In this document: positions 52,320-63,602 of the stretch, piece by piece
Numbering within the stretch: position 1 is the first letter of the stretch
How the letters are laid out: each line of letters starts with the position of its first letter
NCBI RefSeq assembly: GCF_963675165.1
Contig: NC_087386.1
Coordinates: 1,724,931-1,788,930, forward strand
From: Halichondria panicea
Lineage: Eukaryota > Porifera > Demospongiae > Suberitida > Halichondriidae
Reading direction: 5' to 3'
DNA length: 64,000 nt
Translations under genes and position numbers: made by a program
The notes under the pieces: model-generated
Seen by the model: only the letters and a program-made list of their open reading frames with translations
What the model was told of the DNA's origin: nothing
The model's database searches: none

Positions 52320-54279
52320 ATGACTTGTGTGCTAGCTAGTATATTCGTCAGCATAACTATAACCTTGTCTAGAGCTTGTGTCTTCTCACCCGTCGCCATT
52401 ACCGTAGGTGGTCCTATTAGTGACTAGCTATCTCTCTCAGCACAAACTACATCCTGGTCTCTGTCAAATGAGTGCAACTGTTGTTTCCTTGAGTCCACTC
52501 ATCAACTAAGTTATAACTATGTAACTCTGTACAAGTAAACTTTATATTGCTAGCTAGCTCGATCTTTTACATCTTACGTCGGAGATAGATAGCTCTACCT
52601 TTTGCCGGAAGTAATTGAAGATGTCTATCTTTGGCTGGTTTTCCTTTTCTTGGCGGGTTATGTGGTGAGGTACTGAGGTCGAGTACAATGCTTGTGGTGG
52701 TACTCCATGGTACTCTTGCCATAATCAGATTATCTATCATGGGATGCTCTTAGTTAATATCTGGGCATATTCTTCACAACGTAGTCTATAAACCCATTGT
52801 CTTGTGTTGTATTGTGTGTTGGTGCTATAAACCCATTGTCTTGTGTTGTATTGTGTGTTGGTGCTATAAACCCATTGTCTTGTGTTGTATTGTGTGTTGG
52901 TGCTATAAACCCATTGTCTTGTGTTGTATTGTGTGTTGGTGTCGAGCTTGTGTGCCACGCTATGTCTTGATAAATGGGGTTAGAATTTCTTAGCAGTTTT
53001 AGTAAAATGTGTGTACACAGCGTAGGAAATAGAACTGCACCCGCCAGTGGACATGCTGTGGTTTTAAGTATATTTAGTCTATTGCTGTTTGTGGTTGCTA
53101 ATTTCCATTATCCGGTAATTGTGGGTGTAATTAGTACCCAGGGGTTCAGTTCTTAAAGCCCCCCAGACACTCACAAAATTCCCCTTCCCCCCATTTCACA
53201 ATGTATTGGATACTGTAACAGCTGTAAACATGTCACTGGTGATGTTTGGTGGCTTGTCCCTGAACTTACAGTAGGAAAGCTGTGGTCACTATAATAGTGA
53301 ATGTTGTGTATGTGACAGGAGGGACACAATCGCTTCCCTTTGCAGCATTTAATTGCATCTCTTTCCTGCAGCCACTACCAAGTGTCAGTTATTACAAGCA
53401 CCAGGCTAATTCATTGGAGGAGACACTGCAAGTACACGCTACGTGAGTTCTCATACATGTTAGTTCAAAATTCCTGAGCTTAACTCGACCTGTTACCTTT
53501 AATTAAGTGTACTTAAGTGCACTCTCTGATGTGTTGTTATACAAGCCTACGATTAATTTCCTATAGCCGCACTAATTCCACAGGCCATTTGATTCTTACC
53601 ACAGAATCATCATAACTGTCCTAATCTAGCGGATCAGTTTTCATAGATGAAACAGATAGTGTTATGTGTATCATGTAACAAGTGGGGGGGGGGGAGAGAA
53701 GGGTTGTATAAACTAATTGGAGATAAGATAAGGTTGTCATTGTTACGTATAGTTGTTTGTGTCCGCCACAGGCGATGAAGAATGTTCTAATTATGTGCTC
53801 GTCATTTCAACCTCCCTGACATCTGTTTGTAGGTATGTCACCTATTGAACTGTGAATACCTCTTGTGTATGCTATGCACCGATAATTGGTACGTCATAAT
53901 TTGGTTGCCTGGAGGATGATTTATTGCCCTGGGGTAGAGCCCTCTTTATCTGAAGAATGCATACTTTAAAAGACCTTCTAAACACCAGGTATTGTGTGGG
54001 GACCCTTATATTTGTACGTTTGATTGTGAGCGGAAATAATATTTGGTAAAGGGTAGTGTTAAGTACAATTGAATTATGAATAGCTGTTACGTATAGAACT
54101 AAAGTGAACTAGTGTGTATCTATGTGCTCACCCACTAACCACACCCACTCCCCCTGCGCAGCACGCAAGTACCCGTAGGAGAGAGCCTTGCAGTAAAGAA
54201 CCATACAGTGCCTACTACAGTCAAGGGCCGTTGCTTAGAGACAAATATACATACGTACGTACAAAGCAAATCTGACTAA
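52320..54279 (+). CDS. Candidate small secreted protein, three exons
   Basis: Exon 52320-52403 encodes a good signal peptide (MTCVLASIFVSITITLSRAC). Exon 53372-53442 has a strong acceptor (CTCTTTCCTGCAG) and donor (GTGAGT). Exon 54162-54279 has acceptor CCCCCTGCGCAG and an in-frame stop. Phases match (0, 2, end) and give 90 residues, about 70 after cleavage, including YYKHQANSLEETLQVHAT and one N-glycosylation sequon (NHT). I recognise no family. A further exon-like segment at 53772-53832 (DEECSNYVLVISTSLTSVC) would fit in another phase and may be an alternative exon. Supported only by splice-site quality and phase. Confidence 0.4.
52786..52941. repeat. Tandem repeat, 39-bp unit x4
   Basis: The unit CTATAAACCCATTGTCTTGT... 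is repeated four times nearly perfectly, in the first intron of the candidate secreted-protein gene. Open frames through it on both strands are artefacts. Confidence 0.92.
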
Positions 54280-54498
54280 AACTTACTTTACGAACAATTT
54301 AATTTTCGAGTACTTTATGTTTGGGAGTGGGTGTGTGATAATTTTTGTGTGATATTTGTTTGTTACAGGCAATGCTGACACACGTAAAATACACAATAAC
54401 ATAATGCTTAATTGGATTAATTGGCAGTCTCTGCTCGTGGACAGTGTGTTAAGCCAAGGGTGTGGTATGTACATGTATACACAAGCTAGTCAATTCAT

Positions 54499-55730
54499 TT
54501 ACCGAGTAGCCAACATTTGTTCGACTAGAGAGTTCTCGCTATTAGTGCTTGAGGGGCGTGGCATTTGGTGTGGCGGTAACGGGTTCCTCTCTGTTTCTTC
54601 GTCCAATTTACAATACGATCCCACTCGACTTTCGGCCGCAAAGTGGCCAGGTGTGAGTTCGTTGTTGACGTGCACCTGTACTTGTACGTGAGGTAGGTAG
54701 AGTTGCTGGTTGGGTTTGAAAGTAGAGCAGTTTAAAGTCGGTGTATGTGTCGACATTGGTCTCAAGCTGCCCTTGCTAAACCATAGACCAAGCTTACTAC
54801 TGCGTCGATCTAAACTGTCTGTATAATTCTTCGCCGATTTGTGCCTTATAACGACGTCAGTTCTATTCACAATACTCATTTGGTGACCACTGATGCTTGA
54901 ATGCGACGAGCCACTGCTATTGGTCCGTTCGAGGTTACATAATGACACTCTCTCGCTGTCCCGTCTTCTCCTCCTTACTTTCTTTCTTCGCTGCCTCCCT
55001 CTTAGACAGAGCATGTACAACAGTAGTGTGATGATCACTAGGCAGAGGGTAGCCCCCACACTAGCTATGATTATGATATAGAATAATGGTAGCAGTAGTT
55101 CCTTTTCTTGAGCTGCTGTAGTTGTGACGTCCGTTGTAAAAATGGCTACTGTAGGGGGCATTGTTGATACGTTAGCAAACGACGATACTAGGGTTATACT
55201 TGTTACTGATAGTGTTGTTGATACAGTTAATGGCGTTGTTGTAGTGTTCATAGGTTCTTGTGAGATTAACTTTGTTTGATAAGTAGACAATCCTTGAGGC
55301 GTACTTGTATCACTCGTGTACACTGATGTTGGTCTTATTACCATAGTGGAGTTCATGGTAGCCTTGCCCAAAGGTGCTTGAGATGTAGCTTTAGTTACTG
55401 ATAAATCTACCGAACTCCGTGTAATTGTTCCTGTGGTAGACACTGTATTATAAGAAGAAGTCTCACTTGGGTTCCTCGTGAAGCCTTGTGTGTTTTCAGC
55501 TGTACTAGCCTTTGATGTTGGAGTCATAGTAGTCACAGGGCTAACATCTGTGCATGTACTATATGTAGTAACAGTAGCTGTATTGTATGTCTGTGTGTAA
55601 AATAAGCATTAAACACTCATGCAGGTATTATTTTATTGAACTGGCTATGTTTTGTGTAACTCACTGTGTTCTGTCCTTGAGCATATTGGATACTTAGTAG
55701 CACAGCCACAAACAAGTGTGTTCTTGGCAT
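54499..55730 (-). CDS. Mucin-like single-pass membrane protein (gene H)
   Basis: Exon 55665-55730 encodes the signal peptide (MPRTHLFVAVLLSIQYAQG). Exon 54499-55590 carries the rest, in phase, to give 385 residues. The ectodomain (about 23-186) is Ser/Thr-rich with few cysteines, typical of a heavily O-glycosylated stalk; no folded domain is recognisable. A TM follows (about 187-218), then a strongly basic stop-transfer stretch (RGRQRRKKVRRRRR) and a Ser-rich tail of about 150 residues. No function can be assigned. It is convergent with the small secreted gene on its 3' side and divergent from gene I on its 5' side. Confidence 0.75.
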
Positions 55731-56109
55731 TACGACAGCTATTGACTAACGACTTGGATTGTTCACTATTATACATGTAGTTGTTCTATTGATGTCGCTA
55801 GCTGCATAGTAGTGAAAGTAACTCTCCGTAGATAGATCAACTAACTAGACATGTGTTTGTGTGACAAAGTAAACAATAACGACACGAGCACACATAAACT
55901 GATGGTTGACAATATCTGTGAATTGCAGCAACAGGTTTACACATTAGAGAGATAGTGCAGTACGTCTTTTGTCTTTGTGTGTCGTAGTGTAAAGCTAAAC
56001 CATTCTCTAAATGTTTGGAGAATGGTATGGCACAAACAATTGTTTCTGAAGTGAAAGTGAAAGTTTACGTCTATTTTGTATACATTAGTAATACATTCGT
56101 AGATTGTTG

Positions 56110-56270
56110 TACAATTGGGACTAGAGTCGGCTCTGTAACAAGAGTTCTGGTGATCAAAATTCAACGCTTTTATGATTTTCTGAAAGCTTATAAGGAGCTT
56201 ATCAGATGGTATGCTCAATTCTCAAATTTGGAACGGGCCACAATTTCCCATTTTCGGAAATGACCATATA
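56110..56270 (+). repeat. Dispersed repeat, copy 2
   Basis: Inverted relative to the copy at 29952-30105. Matching blocks include GGCTCTGTAACA, CAGATGGTATGCTCAA and TTTGGAACGGGCCACAATTT. Confidence 0.55.
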
Positions 56271-56398
56271 ACCCATGGTATTTTATTATATAACCCATGG
56301 TATTTTATTATATAACCCATGGTATTTTATTATATAACCCATGGTATTTTATTATATAACCCATGGTATTTTATTATATAACCCATGGTATTTTATTA
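56267..56398. repeat. Tandem repeat, 22-bp unit x6
   Basis: TATAACCCATGGTATTTTAT-TA is repeated six times without visible variation. Confidence 0.93.
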
Positions 56399-56737
56399 GA
56401 CTTGAAATACATCTTAACGAGCTCATTCTAAGTTTTCATGAATTATCGTTTGTACCAACGGAACAAAGTTATGGCCGTTCAAAGATGCTTTATTGAACGC
56501 TGGGTATATTTGGGCATAATTTATTGCATAATAATGGGGGCCGGTACACTACCTGAGTGCATATACTTTAGCTATGTATAATTTATGTTGAAACAGCTAC
56601 TAATGGACACAGTGTGTGTTCAAGGCGTGTACACATGTGGGTTGAATAAACATACAGGTTTAAGAAAGCACACACGCACTTATTAACGAAAAGTACCTGC
56701 ACTCACTCACAATCACTGAGTAAGAGTTCGTTAAGAA

Positions 56738-57577
56738 ATGGATATTATTGTAGTCAGTGCTGTCGCAGTTGGGGTAGTGCTAACTCTAATTCTACTAGTT
56801 ACTATTGCTATTGCTGTTGTCCTGGCAATGTACAACCATCGGCAGAAGAATTCCTTCGATATAGTCCAAAGAGAAGATTTTCCACTCAGCTATGGTGTTA
56901 TGAGAGATGGTACAAATGAGTATGATGATGCAACTTCGATAATGAATAAGATGCATGAAGAGAAAGACCGGGAATCCAATGTGGAAGTGGAAAATGAATT
57001 CTGTATCAAGAACATGTCAACTGGACAGAGCCATACGAGCGGTTACGAAGATGCAAGTACTGAGCTAACTTCCACATTCCAAGTGAATGTCTCCCTGGAA
57101 ACTGAAGAGCCTCCAGTCATTGATAAAACAACAGCCAGCCCTGTGAAATCGCTCAAATCGAAACCCCTCGCCCCTCCAAAACCTTGCAAACCACCCCCCA
57201 CAACTGATGAGAGTCACGTTTATGTTAATAGTGCTTCAGTCATTGATAAAACAACAGCCAGCCCTGAGAAATCGCTCAAATGGAAACCCCCTGCCCCTCC
57301 AAAACCATGCAAACCACCCCCCACAACTGATGACAGTCACATTTATGTTAATAGCGCTCCAGTTATTGATAAAACAACAGCCAGCCCTGAGAAATCGCTC
57401 AAATCGAAACCCCCTGCCCCTCCAAAACCATGCAAACCATCCCCCACGACTGATGAGAGTCACATTTATGTTAATAGCGAAGCAATGCACACAGTCGTGC
57501 AAAACAGTCCCAAACGACCTCCCAAACCCCCCAAACCACCCAAACCATCCAAACCCAGTGCAGCTGTCTTACACTGA
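56738..57577 (+). CDS. Short membrane adaptor-like protein with triple PxxP/YVN repeats (gene I)
   Basis: A single exon of 279 residues begins directly with a hydrophobic segment (IIVVSAVAVGVVLTLILLVT, about 3-31), followed by YNHRQK, suggesting a signal-anchored protein with almost no outside part. The cytoplasmic tail contains SGYEDAS and three tandem copies (about 40 residues each) of VIDKTTASPEKSLK...KPPAPPKPCKPPPTT(D)ES-HIYVNS. Each repeat supplies a proline-rich PPAPPKP segment, of the kind SH3 domains bind, and a YVN motif matching the Grb2-type SH2 consensus (YxN). It ends with PKRPPKPPKPPKPSKPS. This layout resembles transmembrane scaffold adaptors; the role is inference. An unseen upstream ectodomain exon cannot be excluded. 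Confidence 0.75.
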   Translation: MDIIVVSAVAVGVVLTLILLVTIAIAVVLAMYNHRQKNSFDIVQREDFPLSYGVMRDGTNEYDDATSIMNKMHEEKDRESNVEVENEFCIKNMSTGQSHTSGYEDASTELTSTFQVNVSLETEEPPVIDKTTASPVKSLKSKPLAPPKPCKPPPTTDESHVYVNSASVIDKTTASPEKSLKWKPPAPPKPCKPPPTTDDSHIYVNSAPVIDKTTASPEKSLKSKPPAPPKPCKPSPTTDESHIYVNSEAMHTVVQNSPKRPPKPPKPPKPSKPSAAVLH

Positions 57578-58595
<1,018 letters not shown>

Positions 58596-58630
58596 GCTTT
58601 AACTACTCACTCCCACTAGATCTAGTCTCT

Positions 58631-59389
58631 ATGGAGAAACATTCGAGCATCATCCAGGCCGAAGCCGTTGCCGTGATAGTAGGTCTCATCCTTCTCGCAC
58701 TGGTCATCACAATCGTTATCCTTCTAGTGATTATCTACATAACGAAGCAAAAGATGAAAGAGAGATCACAATTTACAATCCACGTCTCTCGCAACTTCAA
58801 GAACTCGTTTCGAGACAAAGAGACTCCAGTAAGTGATTACGACAGACAATCTCTCAACAATCGACCATTCGATGTGCCAGATCCTCTGACTGAGAGTTTG
58901 GACAATCCACTATACCAGCACACCACCTCATTCACAGGTGCTACTAACGAAGTAGCTATAGCTAGTGCTACTAATGAAGTAGCTACAGCTGGTATTACTA
59001 ATCCACGCAACGAGCAAGGCAACTCTGCTGGTAGTGACGTCTCCATTCCAAGTTTGAAAGAAGTAACTGATTCCGGATCCGTATCGAAACAAGACCTGAC
59101 AGGAAATGATTACCAGGTACCACTACCATCATCTCCTGCCAAACCTGTTGCCCTCCCACGAGGATCAGCCCAACTCGTATCCCCTCGAAGACCCCCTCCC
59201 ATGCTGCCAGTAATAATTAAACCAAAGCCGTACAATGGTTCGTCTGTAAATAAACCACCAGTTCCTGGGAAACCCACAATAGCAACGAAGCCGTCCAAAC
59301 AGCCAGTTCTACCCCCCATTGGGAGACCCCCTGTGGAGAATAAGCCCAATGTCAAACCAAAGCCTAAAGCCTTGCCTCGAAAAATCTAA
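58631..59389 (+). CDS. TM protein with proline-rich cytoplasmic tail (gene J)
   Basis: From ATG at 58631 the frame encodes 252 residues: a short outer part (MEKHSSIIQAEA), a TM (about 13-38, VGLILLALVITIVILLVIIY), then a cytoplasmic tail with SDYDRQ, NPLYQHT, NDYQVPLP and several proline-rich elements (ALPRGS, RRPPPMLPVI, NKPPVPGKPTI, LPPIGRPPVENKP). The C-terminal 45 residues are homologous to relics downstream of K and L, so J belongs to the same tandem family. A CACTCCCACTAG acceptor lies just before the ATG, so this may be the last exon of a longer gene whose ectodomain was lost or lies beyond the GT repeat. The proline-rich motifs suggest SH3 ligands. Confidence 0.7.
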   Translation: MEKHSSIIQAEAVAVIVGLILLALVITIVILLVIIYITKQKMKERSQFTIHVSRNFKNSFRDKETPVSDYDRQSLNNRPFDVPDPLTESLDNPLYQHTTSFTGATNEVAIASATNEVATAGITNPRNEQGNSAGSDVSIPSLKEVTDSGSVSKQDLTGNDYQVPLPSSPAKPVALPRGSAQLVSPRRPPPMLPVIIKPKPYNGSSVNKPPVPGKPTIATKPSKQPVLPPIGRPPVENKPNVKPKPKALPRKI

Positions 59390-59748
59390 CTATCAAACTT
59401 GCGAACATGTTACAATAACATTCTGTATAGTATCTAGTAGCTAAGTTTTTAGAAGTTATGAGAATTGAGCAAACAGAGATTTGATATTAATTTTGTGAGT
59501 TTGTCAAACATTGTGTAAAGTTGTCAAATTAGTGAGGCAGATAATTATGTAAAATGTAAATTATAGCTATCTACCTCAGTACATGCATTGCTGACGTAAA
59601 TCATTCAATTTGTCAATTTGTCAATTCATGCGTACTTTCTATTTTGCATGTCCCATATTGTTTATCTATAATTATAAAAATTCCACTCCCTCTATACCCG
59701 CCTCTCATATACACATGCATGCGCACATTACTAATTCATAATTATGCT

Positions 59749-60980
59749 GAAGTTGGACTAACAAACTCTAACTGAACAATCGCAGAAGGGACAGCCCCTC
59801 TCACTACACCACCCCTCTCACTACACCACCCCCTCCCACTACACCACCCCTTCTCACTACACCACCCCCTCTCACTACACTTACACCACCCCTCTCACTA
59901 CACCACCCCCTCCCACTACACCACCCCTCTCACTACACCACCCCCTCTCACTACACCACCCCCTCTCACTACACCACCCCTCTCACTACACCACCCCTCT
60001 CACTATACCTACACCACCCCTCTCACTACACCACCCCTCTCACTACACCACCCCCTCTCACTACACCACCCCTCCCACTACACCACCCCCTCTCACTACA
60101 CCACCCCTCTCACTACACCACCCCCTCTCACTACACCTACACCACCCCTCTCACTACACCACCCCCTCTCACTACACCACCCCTCTCACTACACCACCCC
60201 CTCCCACTACACCACCCCTCTCACTACACCACCCCTCTCACTACACCACCCCCTCTCACTACACCACCCCCTCTCACTACACTACCTGTGACTACTTCTA
60301 ATAATGTTTTGCTACCAACAGTGCATGGATTAGTATCCGTAGTAACTATCCTAGTGATTGTATTACTTCTCCTCATTATCTTCATCGTTTACCTACTGAG
60401 GAATAAGATTAGCAAGATAATACATGTCTTAATATGCTCGACTGAAGCTGTACAAGTACCTAATTCTCTCTCCATACAAGAAAGGGAAGACACCTCAATT
60501 TCTGTACAGGATGTGATATATGAAGATATCGCTGAAAGACGCGACATGTTATTGACAAAGAACGAAGCCTACATGTGTGTGTCGACTTCTAGAAAAATAG
60601 ACAGCCAAAAAATTTACCTTTTACTGAGCAGACCTTTAACATTATCCTGGACTAAATTTGTCGATGTCTTTGTTTACTATTGTATGTATCATTGCTTCGT
60701 ATACGGAAATTTGTTGTGCATTTGTTACATTTACCCTGACACTTTAATTTGTCTATATAGCATTGTGCAACAGCATTTTGAGTTGCTTAGAAATCTCTAT
60801 CAATCTGGGAAATCAATGCTGTTTAATAAGCCACCTGTTCTTGGGAAACCCACAATAGGCAGCAATAGAGACGTCCAACAGTTTTACCTCCCTTTGGGAG
60901 ATCCCCTGTGGAGAGTAAGCCCAATGTTAAACCAAAGCCTTGCCTCGAAATATCTCACTATCGGACTTTTCTTGGTATAG
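59749..60980 (+). pseudogene. Internally deleted paralogue of gene L (gene K)
   Basis: The 5' leader of genes L and M (AAGTTGGACTAACAAACT ... TGAACAATC) is present at 59749-59781 but runs straight into AGAAGGGACAGCCCC, the equivalent of the end of the L Ig 2 exon at 62612. The start codon, signal peptide, first domain and both Ig domains are missing. A 500-bp minisatellite fills the stalk. The TM and tail follow in frame (NVLLPTVHGLVSVVTILVIV; SLSIQEREDTSISVQDVIYE), near identical to L. A two-base deletion before the L stop (TCGACTTCTAG for TCGACTCCTCTAG) makes the frame read on to 60980 through degenerate sequence. Without an initiator this is best read as a pseudogene. Confidence 0.75.
59788..60284. 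repeat. Minisatellite of 17/18-bp units in the K stalk
   Basis: About 29 units of CCCCTCTCACTACACCA, mixing 17- and 18-base versions and occasional 6-base additions (TTACAC, CTACAC). It begins exactly where gene L encodes its APPSTPPLT stalk, so it is an expansion of stalk codons. No stop codon occurs in any plus-strand frame. Confidence 0.9.
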
Positions 60981-61211
60981 CGAAAATGTTATAATAACAT
61001 CCTGTTGTAAACTTCTCACTGTTGACGTCCCTTTGTCCAGATCACTCGATATTCAATATGTCATGCAATTCATAAGTATACCTTCCACTAATAATTCCAT
61101 TCTGCATGTCCCATTCTATAATGAGTATAGCTCTACTTTTAAGTAATACCTCCTCTTGTACTTAGCTAAAGTTGATCTAACAAACTAGCTCTTGTCTTTA
61201 AATGAACAATC
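60981..61211. other. Spacer between K and L
   Basis: Homologous in part to the sequences after J (59390-59780) and after L (63290-63602): ATTCTGCATGTCCCATTCTA and the AACAAACT leader recur. It is the spacer of the tandem array and should contain the L promoter. Confidence 0.5.
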
Positions 61212-62960
61212 ATGATTCTATTTCTAACTGCTCTGCTCATCAGTGGCTATTGTGATGCTCTCACTTGTACTCAAACAGGTAACTATAAGTTTAAGTAGCA
61301 TCGAATTATTTTCATACTGTATTCCAACCAATTAGTCCTTCCTACACTGTATCGAGGTCTGTGGTTAGATGGTGATCCTATTACATACAACGATATTCTG
61401 ATCACCTATCCATCAAATTGTACACGGCCAAACGTTCTTGTTAGATTCAGTGTTTGTGAATACAGTGTTGCACTGGGTGACGGGCAATCATTCCATCTCC
61501 TCCTGATCTCAATAGTGCAAGTTATTTCAGACATTTCATTGCTTGGAACAGAGACTCATTGAATAGTTTTATTGACTTTGACCTCACTACAGCAATGGCT
61601 GGGATTACTGCTATAGAGCTCAGTTTCTTGAACAGTCCTGCCAATGGAATCAGTTTACCAGAACCTAGACTATTTGTTATTGAATATGCCCCAGGCTATA
61701 GAGATCGAAACGAAACAAGTATTTCAACCTGGATATTTGATAATCAAGATCTGGCTCAGACAGACAACCAAATCAGAACTATTAGCATTCAGCCATTCCC
61801 ACCACTTAGTGCTACGAACCTCAGAATTAGGTTCCAATTCACAGTGCTTCATGATTTTGATTGGGTCTTTCTGAGTGAAATACGATTTTGCACACAGCCT
61901 CAACCTCCTTTTCAACTTATCAAGGCTGTCATCCTTCAAACACCATCACATATTATTGTTCAGCCGAGCGCAGACGATTTGAGAAGAGGATCAACAGAGT
62001 TAATGTGCACTATTTCCAGTGGAGGTTTGTACACATGGCAGTGGAAGAGCGATAAAAATACAATAGAAATAGAAAAGAAAGGCCACTACACAGTCACCAT
62101 TGGAGACGGAAGTAGAACAACTAAGTTGAGGATAAACAAACTGGACTTCAGTAATGCTGCTAATTATGAATGTATAGCAACAACAACACACGATGTGGAT
62201 TTAAAGAACTCAACAACGTATTTAGTGGAGTTTCCAGGTACGTAAGTATCATACTCACATACTCACCTATTACTGTCCATCCTTTCTAGAGCATGTCGTT
62301 TCCACATCTGGTGTGTGTGGATATCGACACACAGAAGAGGTTACCTTGACCTGTGAACTCCATGGTTACCAGTCATCACTCTCTCCTCCTGTGTGGCTAA
62401 ACACAAATGGCAGTGAAATAACCACCACTACAAAATCAAAATACACCATCACTTCTGGTGAAGGGTTGAACGTAATTGTCTCTGAGAATGGAATTACTAA
62501 CCCGAGTGTGATTGTCATGCTTAGAATTCGAGATCTATCGTTAGCTGATGGAGGTACCTACACGTGTCGTGGTGTCAGAGGAGGGAAAGGTGTCACTCAC
62601 CTTGCCATTTTAGAAGGAATAGCCCCTCCCAGTACACCACCTTTGACCTCGTTAGCACTCAGTAATGTTTTGCTACCTATAGTGTACGGATTAGTATCTA
62701 TAGTAACTCTCCTAGTGATTGCATTACTTCTCCTCATTATCTTCATCGTTTACCTACTGAGGAAGATCAACAAAACAAAGAATTCCTTAATACGCTCGAC
62801 TGAAGCTTTACAAGTACCTAATTCTCTCTCCATACAAGAAAGGGAAGACACCTCAATTTCTGTGCAGGATGTAATATATGAAGAGATTTCCGAAAGACGC
62901 GTCGTGTCATTGACAAAGAATGAAGCCTACGTATGTGTGTCGACTCCTCTAGAAAAATAG
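61212..62960 (+). CDS. Ig-domain receptor with ITIM-like motif, one-base frameshift (gene L)
   Basis: Exons: 61212-61278 (signal peptide MILFLTALLISGYCDA), 61336-62237 and 62290-62960. Compared with gene M, one base is missing at about 61481-61486 (GACGGGCAATC for GATGGAGCAATC). The reading frame breaks there and resumes for NSFIDFDLTT from 61560. The first part, ending in DWVFLSEIRFCTQ, looks like a galactose-binding-like beta-sandwich (tentative). Two Ig-like domains follow (ELMCTIS...ANYECIA; TLTCELH...GTYTCRG), then a TM (NVLLPIVYGLVSIVTLLVIA) and a ~55-residue tail with SVQDVIYEEI, matching the ITIM pattern (V/I)xYxx(I/V/L), and NEAYVCV. The break could be true inactivation or a sequence error, since all else is intact. 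Confidence 0.75.
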
Positions 62961-63602
62961 ACAACCAAAAAGTAACTTTTTTTACTTCGTCAATGTGTCT
63001 GTGTTTACTATAGTTTGCATTTATGCAAATCCATTTACCCTTAGACTTTATAGCTGTAAACACCCTGTGTGTTACGTTGTGTGTGTGTATGCACGTACAA
63101 TTGTAGTTTCATTTGAGTTGCTTACAGAAATTCTAGAATGCTGTTAATAAACTACCTGTTCCTGGGAAACCCACAATAGCGACGAAGACGTCCAAATAGC
63201 CAGTTCTACCCCCTGTTAGGAAATCCCCTGTGCATGGAGATTAAGCCCAATGTCATCCCAAAGCCTTTCCTTGCCTCGAAATATATAAGTTGCTTGGTAT
63301 AGCAAACACTTGTTACTCCTTTGAGGTAATGTGATATGTATAGTAGCTAAAAGTTTCCATGCAGAAGAGATCTCATTCATGTACACTGATATTTGTTTTT
63401 AGTTGACGTTATTAGTTCAGTACACGTTGACATCCCATGTGCAGGTCATTCGATTGTCATTTGTCACTCCATTATCTGTCCCATATTTGCTTATCTAATG
63501 TTAGTTCCACCTCATTCTATATCCACCTCTTCTATGTACATGTAGGTCTACATAGCTAATTTGCAAAAGTTGGACTAACAAACTATTGTCTCTTGAACAA
63601 TC
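62961..63602. other. Spacer between L and M containing a decayed proline-rich tail
   Basis: It is homologous to the K and J 3' regions. It includes the relic described separately at 63150-63285 and the array leader (AAAGTTGGACTAACAAACTA ... GAACAATC) directly before the M start codon. Confidence 0.5.
63150..63285 (+). pseudogene. Relic of a J-type proline-rich C terminus
   Basis: The stretch from CTACCTGTTCCTGGGAAACC to CCTTGCCTCGAAATAT aligns base by base with the end of gene J (which encodes NKPPVPGKPTIATKP ... ALPRKI) but has stops and indels. A similar relic lies at 60825-60955 after K. Gene L therefore once had, or was fused to, a longer proline-rich tail. Confidence 0.7.

Larger units (their letters stand above)
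55731..56737. other. Intergenic region between genes H and I
   Basis: It contains one copy of a dispersed repeat (about 56110-56270) and a six-copy 22-bp tandem array (56267-56398). Frames at 55937 and 56015 overlap the repeat and are not supported. Confidence 0.45.

Noticed and set aside
52737-52993. Repeat proteins on both strands (NTQYNTRQWVYS; CCIVCWCYKPIVL)
   Set aside because: Both are translations of the same 39-bp tandem repeat, with no splice or domain support.
53772-53832. Extra exon (DEECSNYVLVISTSLTSVC) in the small secreted gene
   Set aside because: Splice sites are good, but including it after the 53372 exon in the best phase gives an early stop; kept only as a possible alternative exon.
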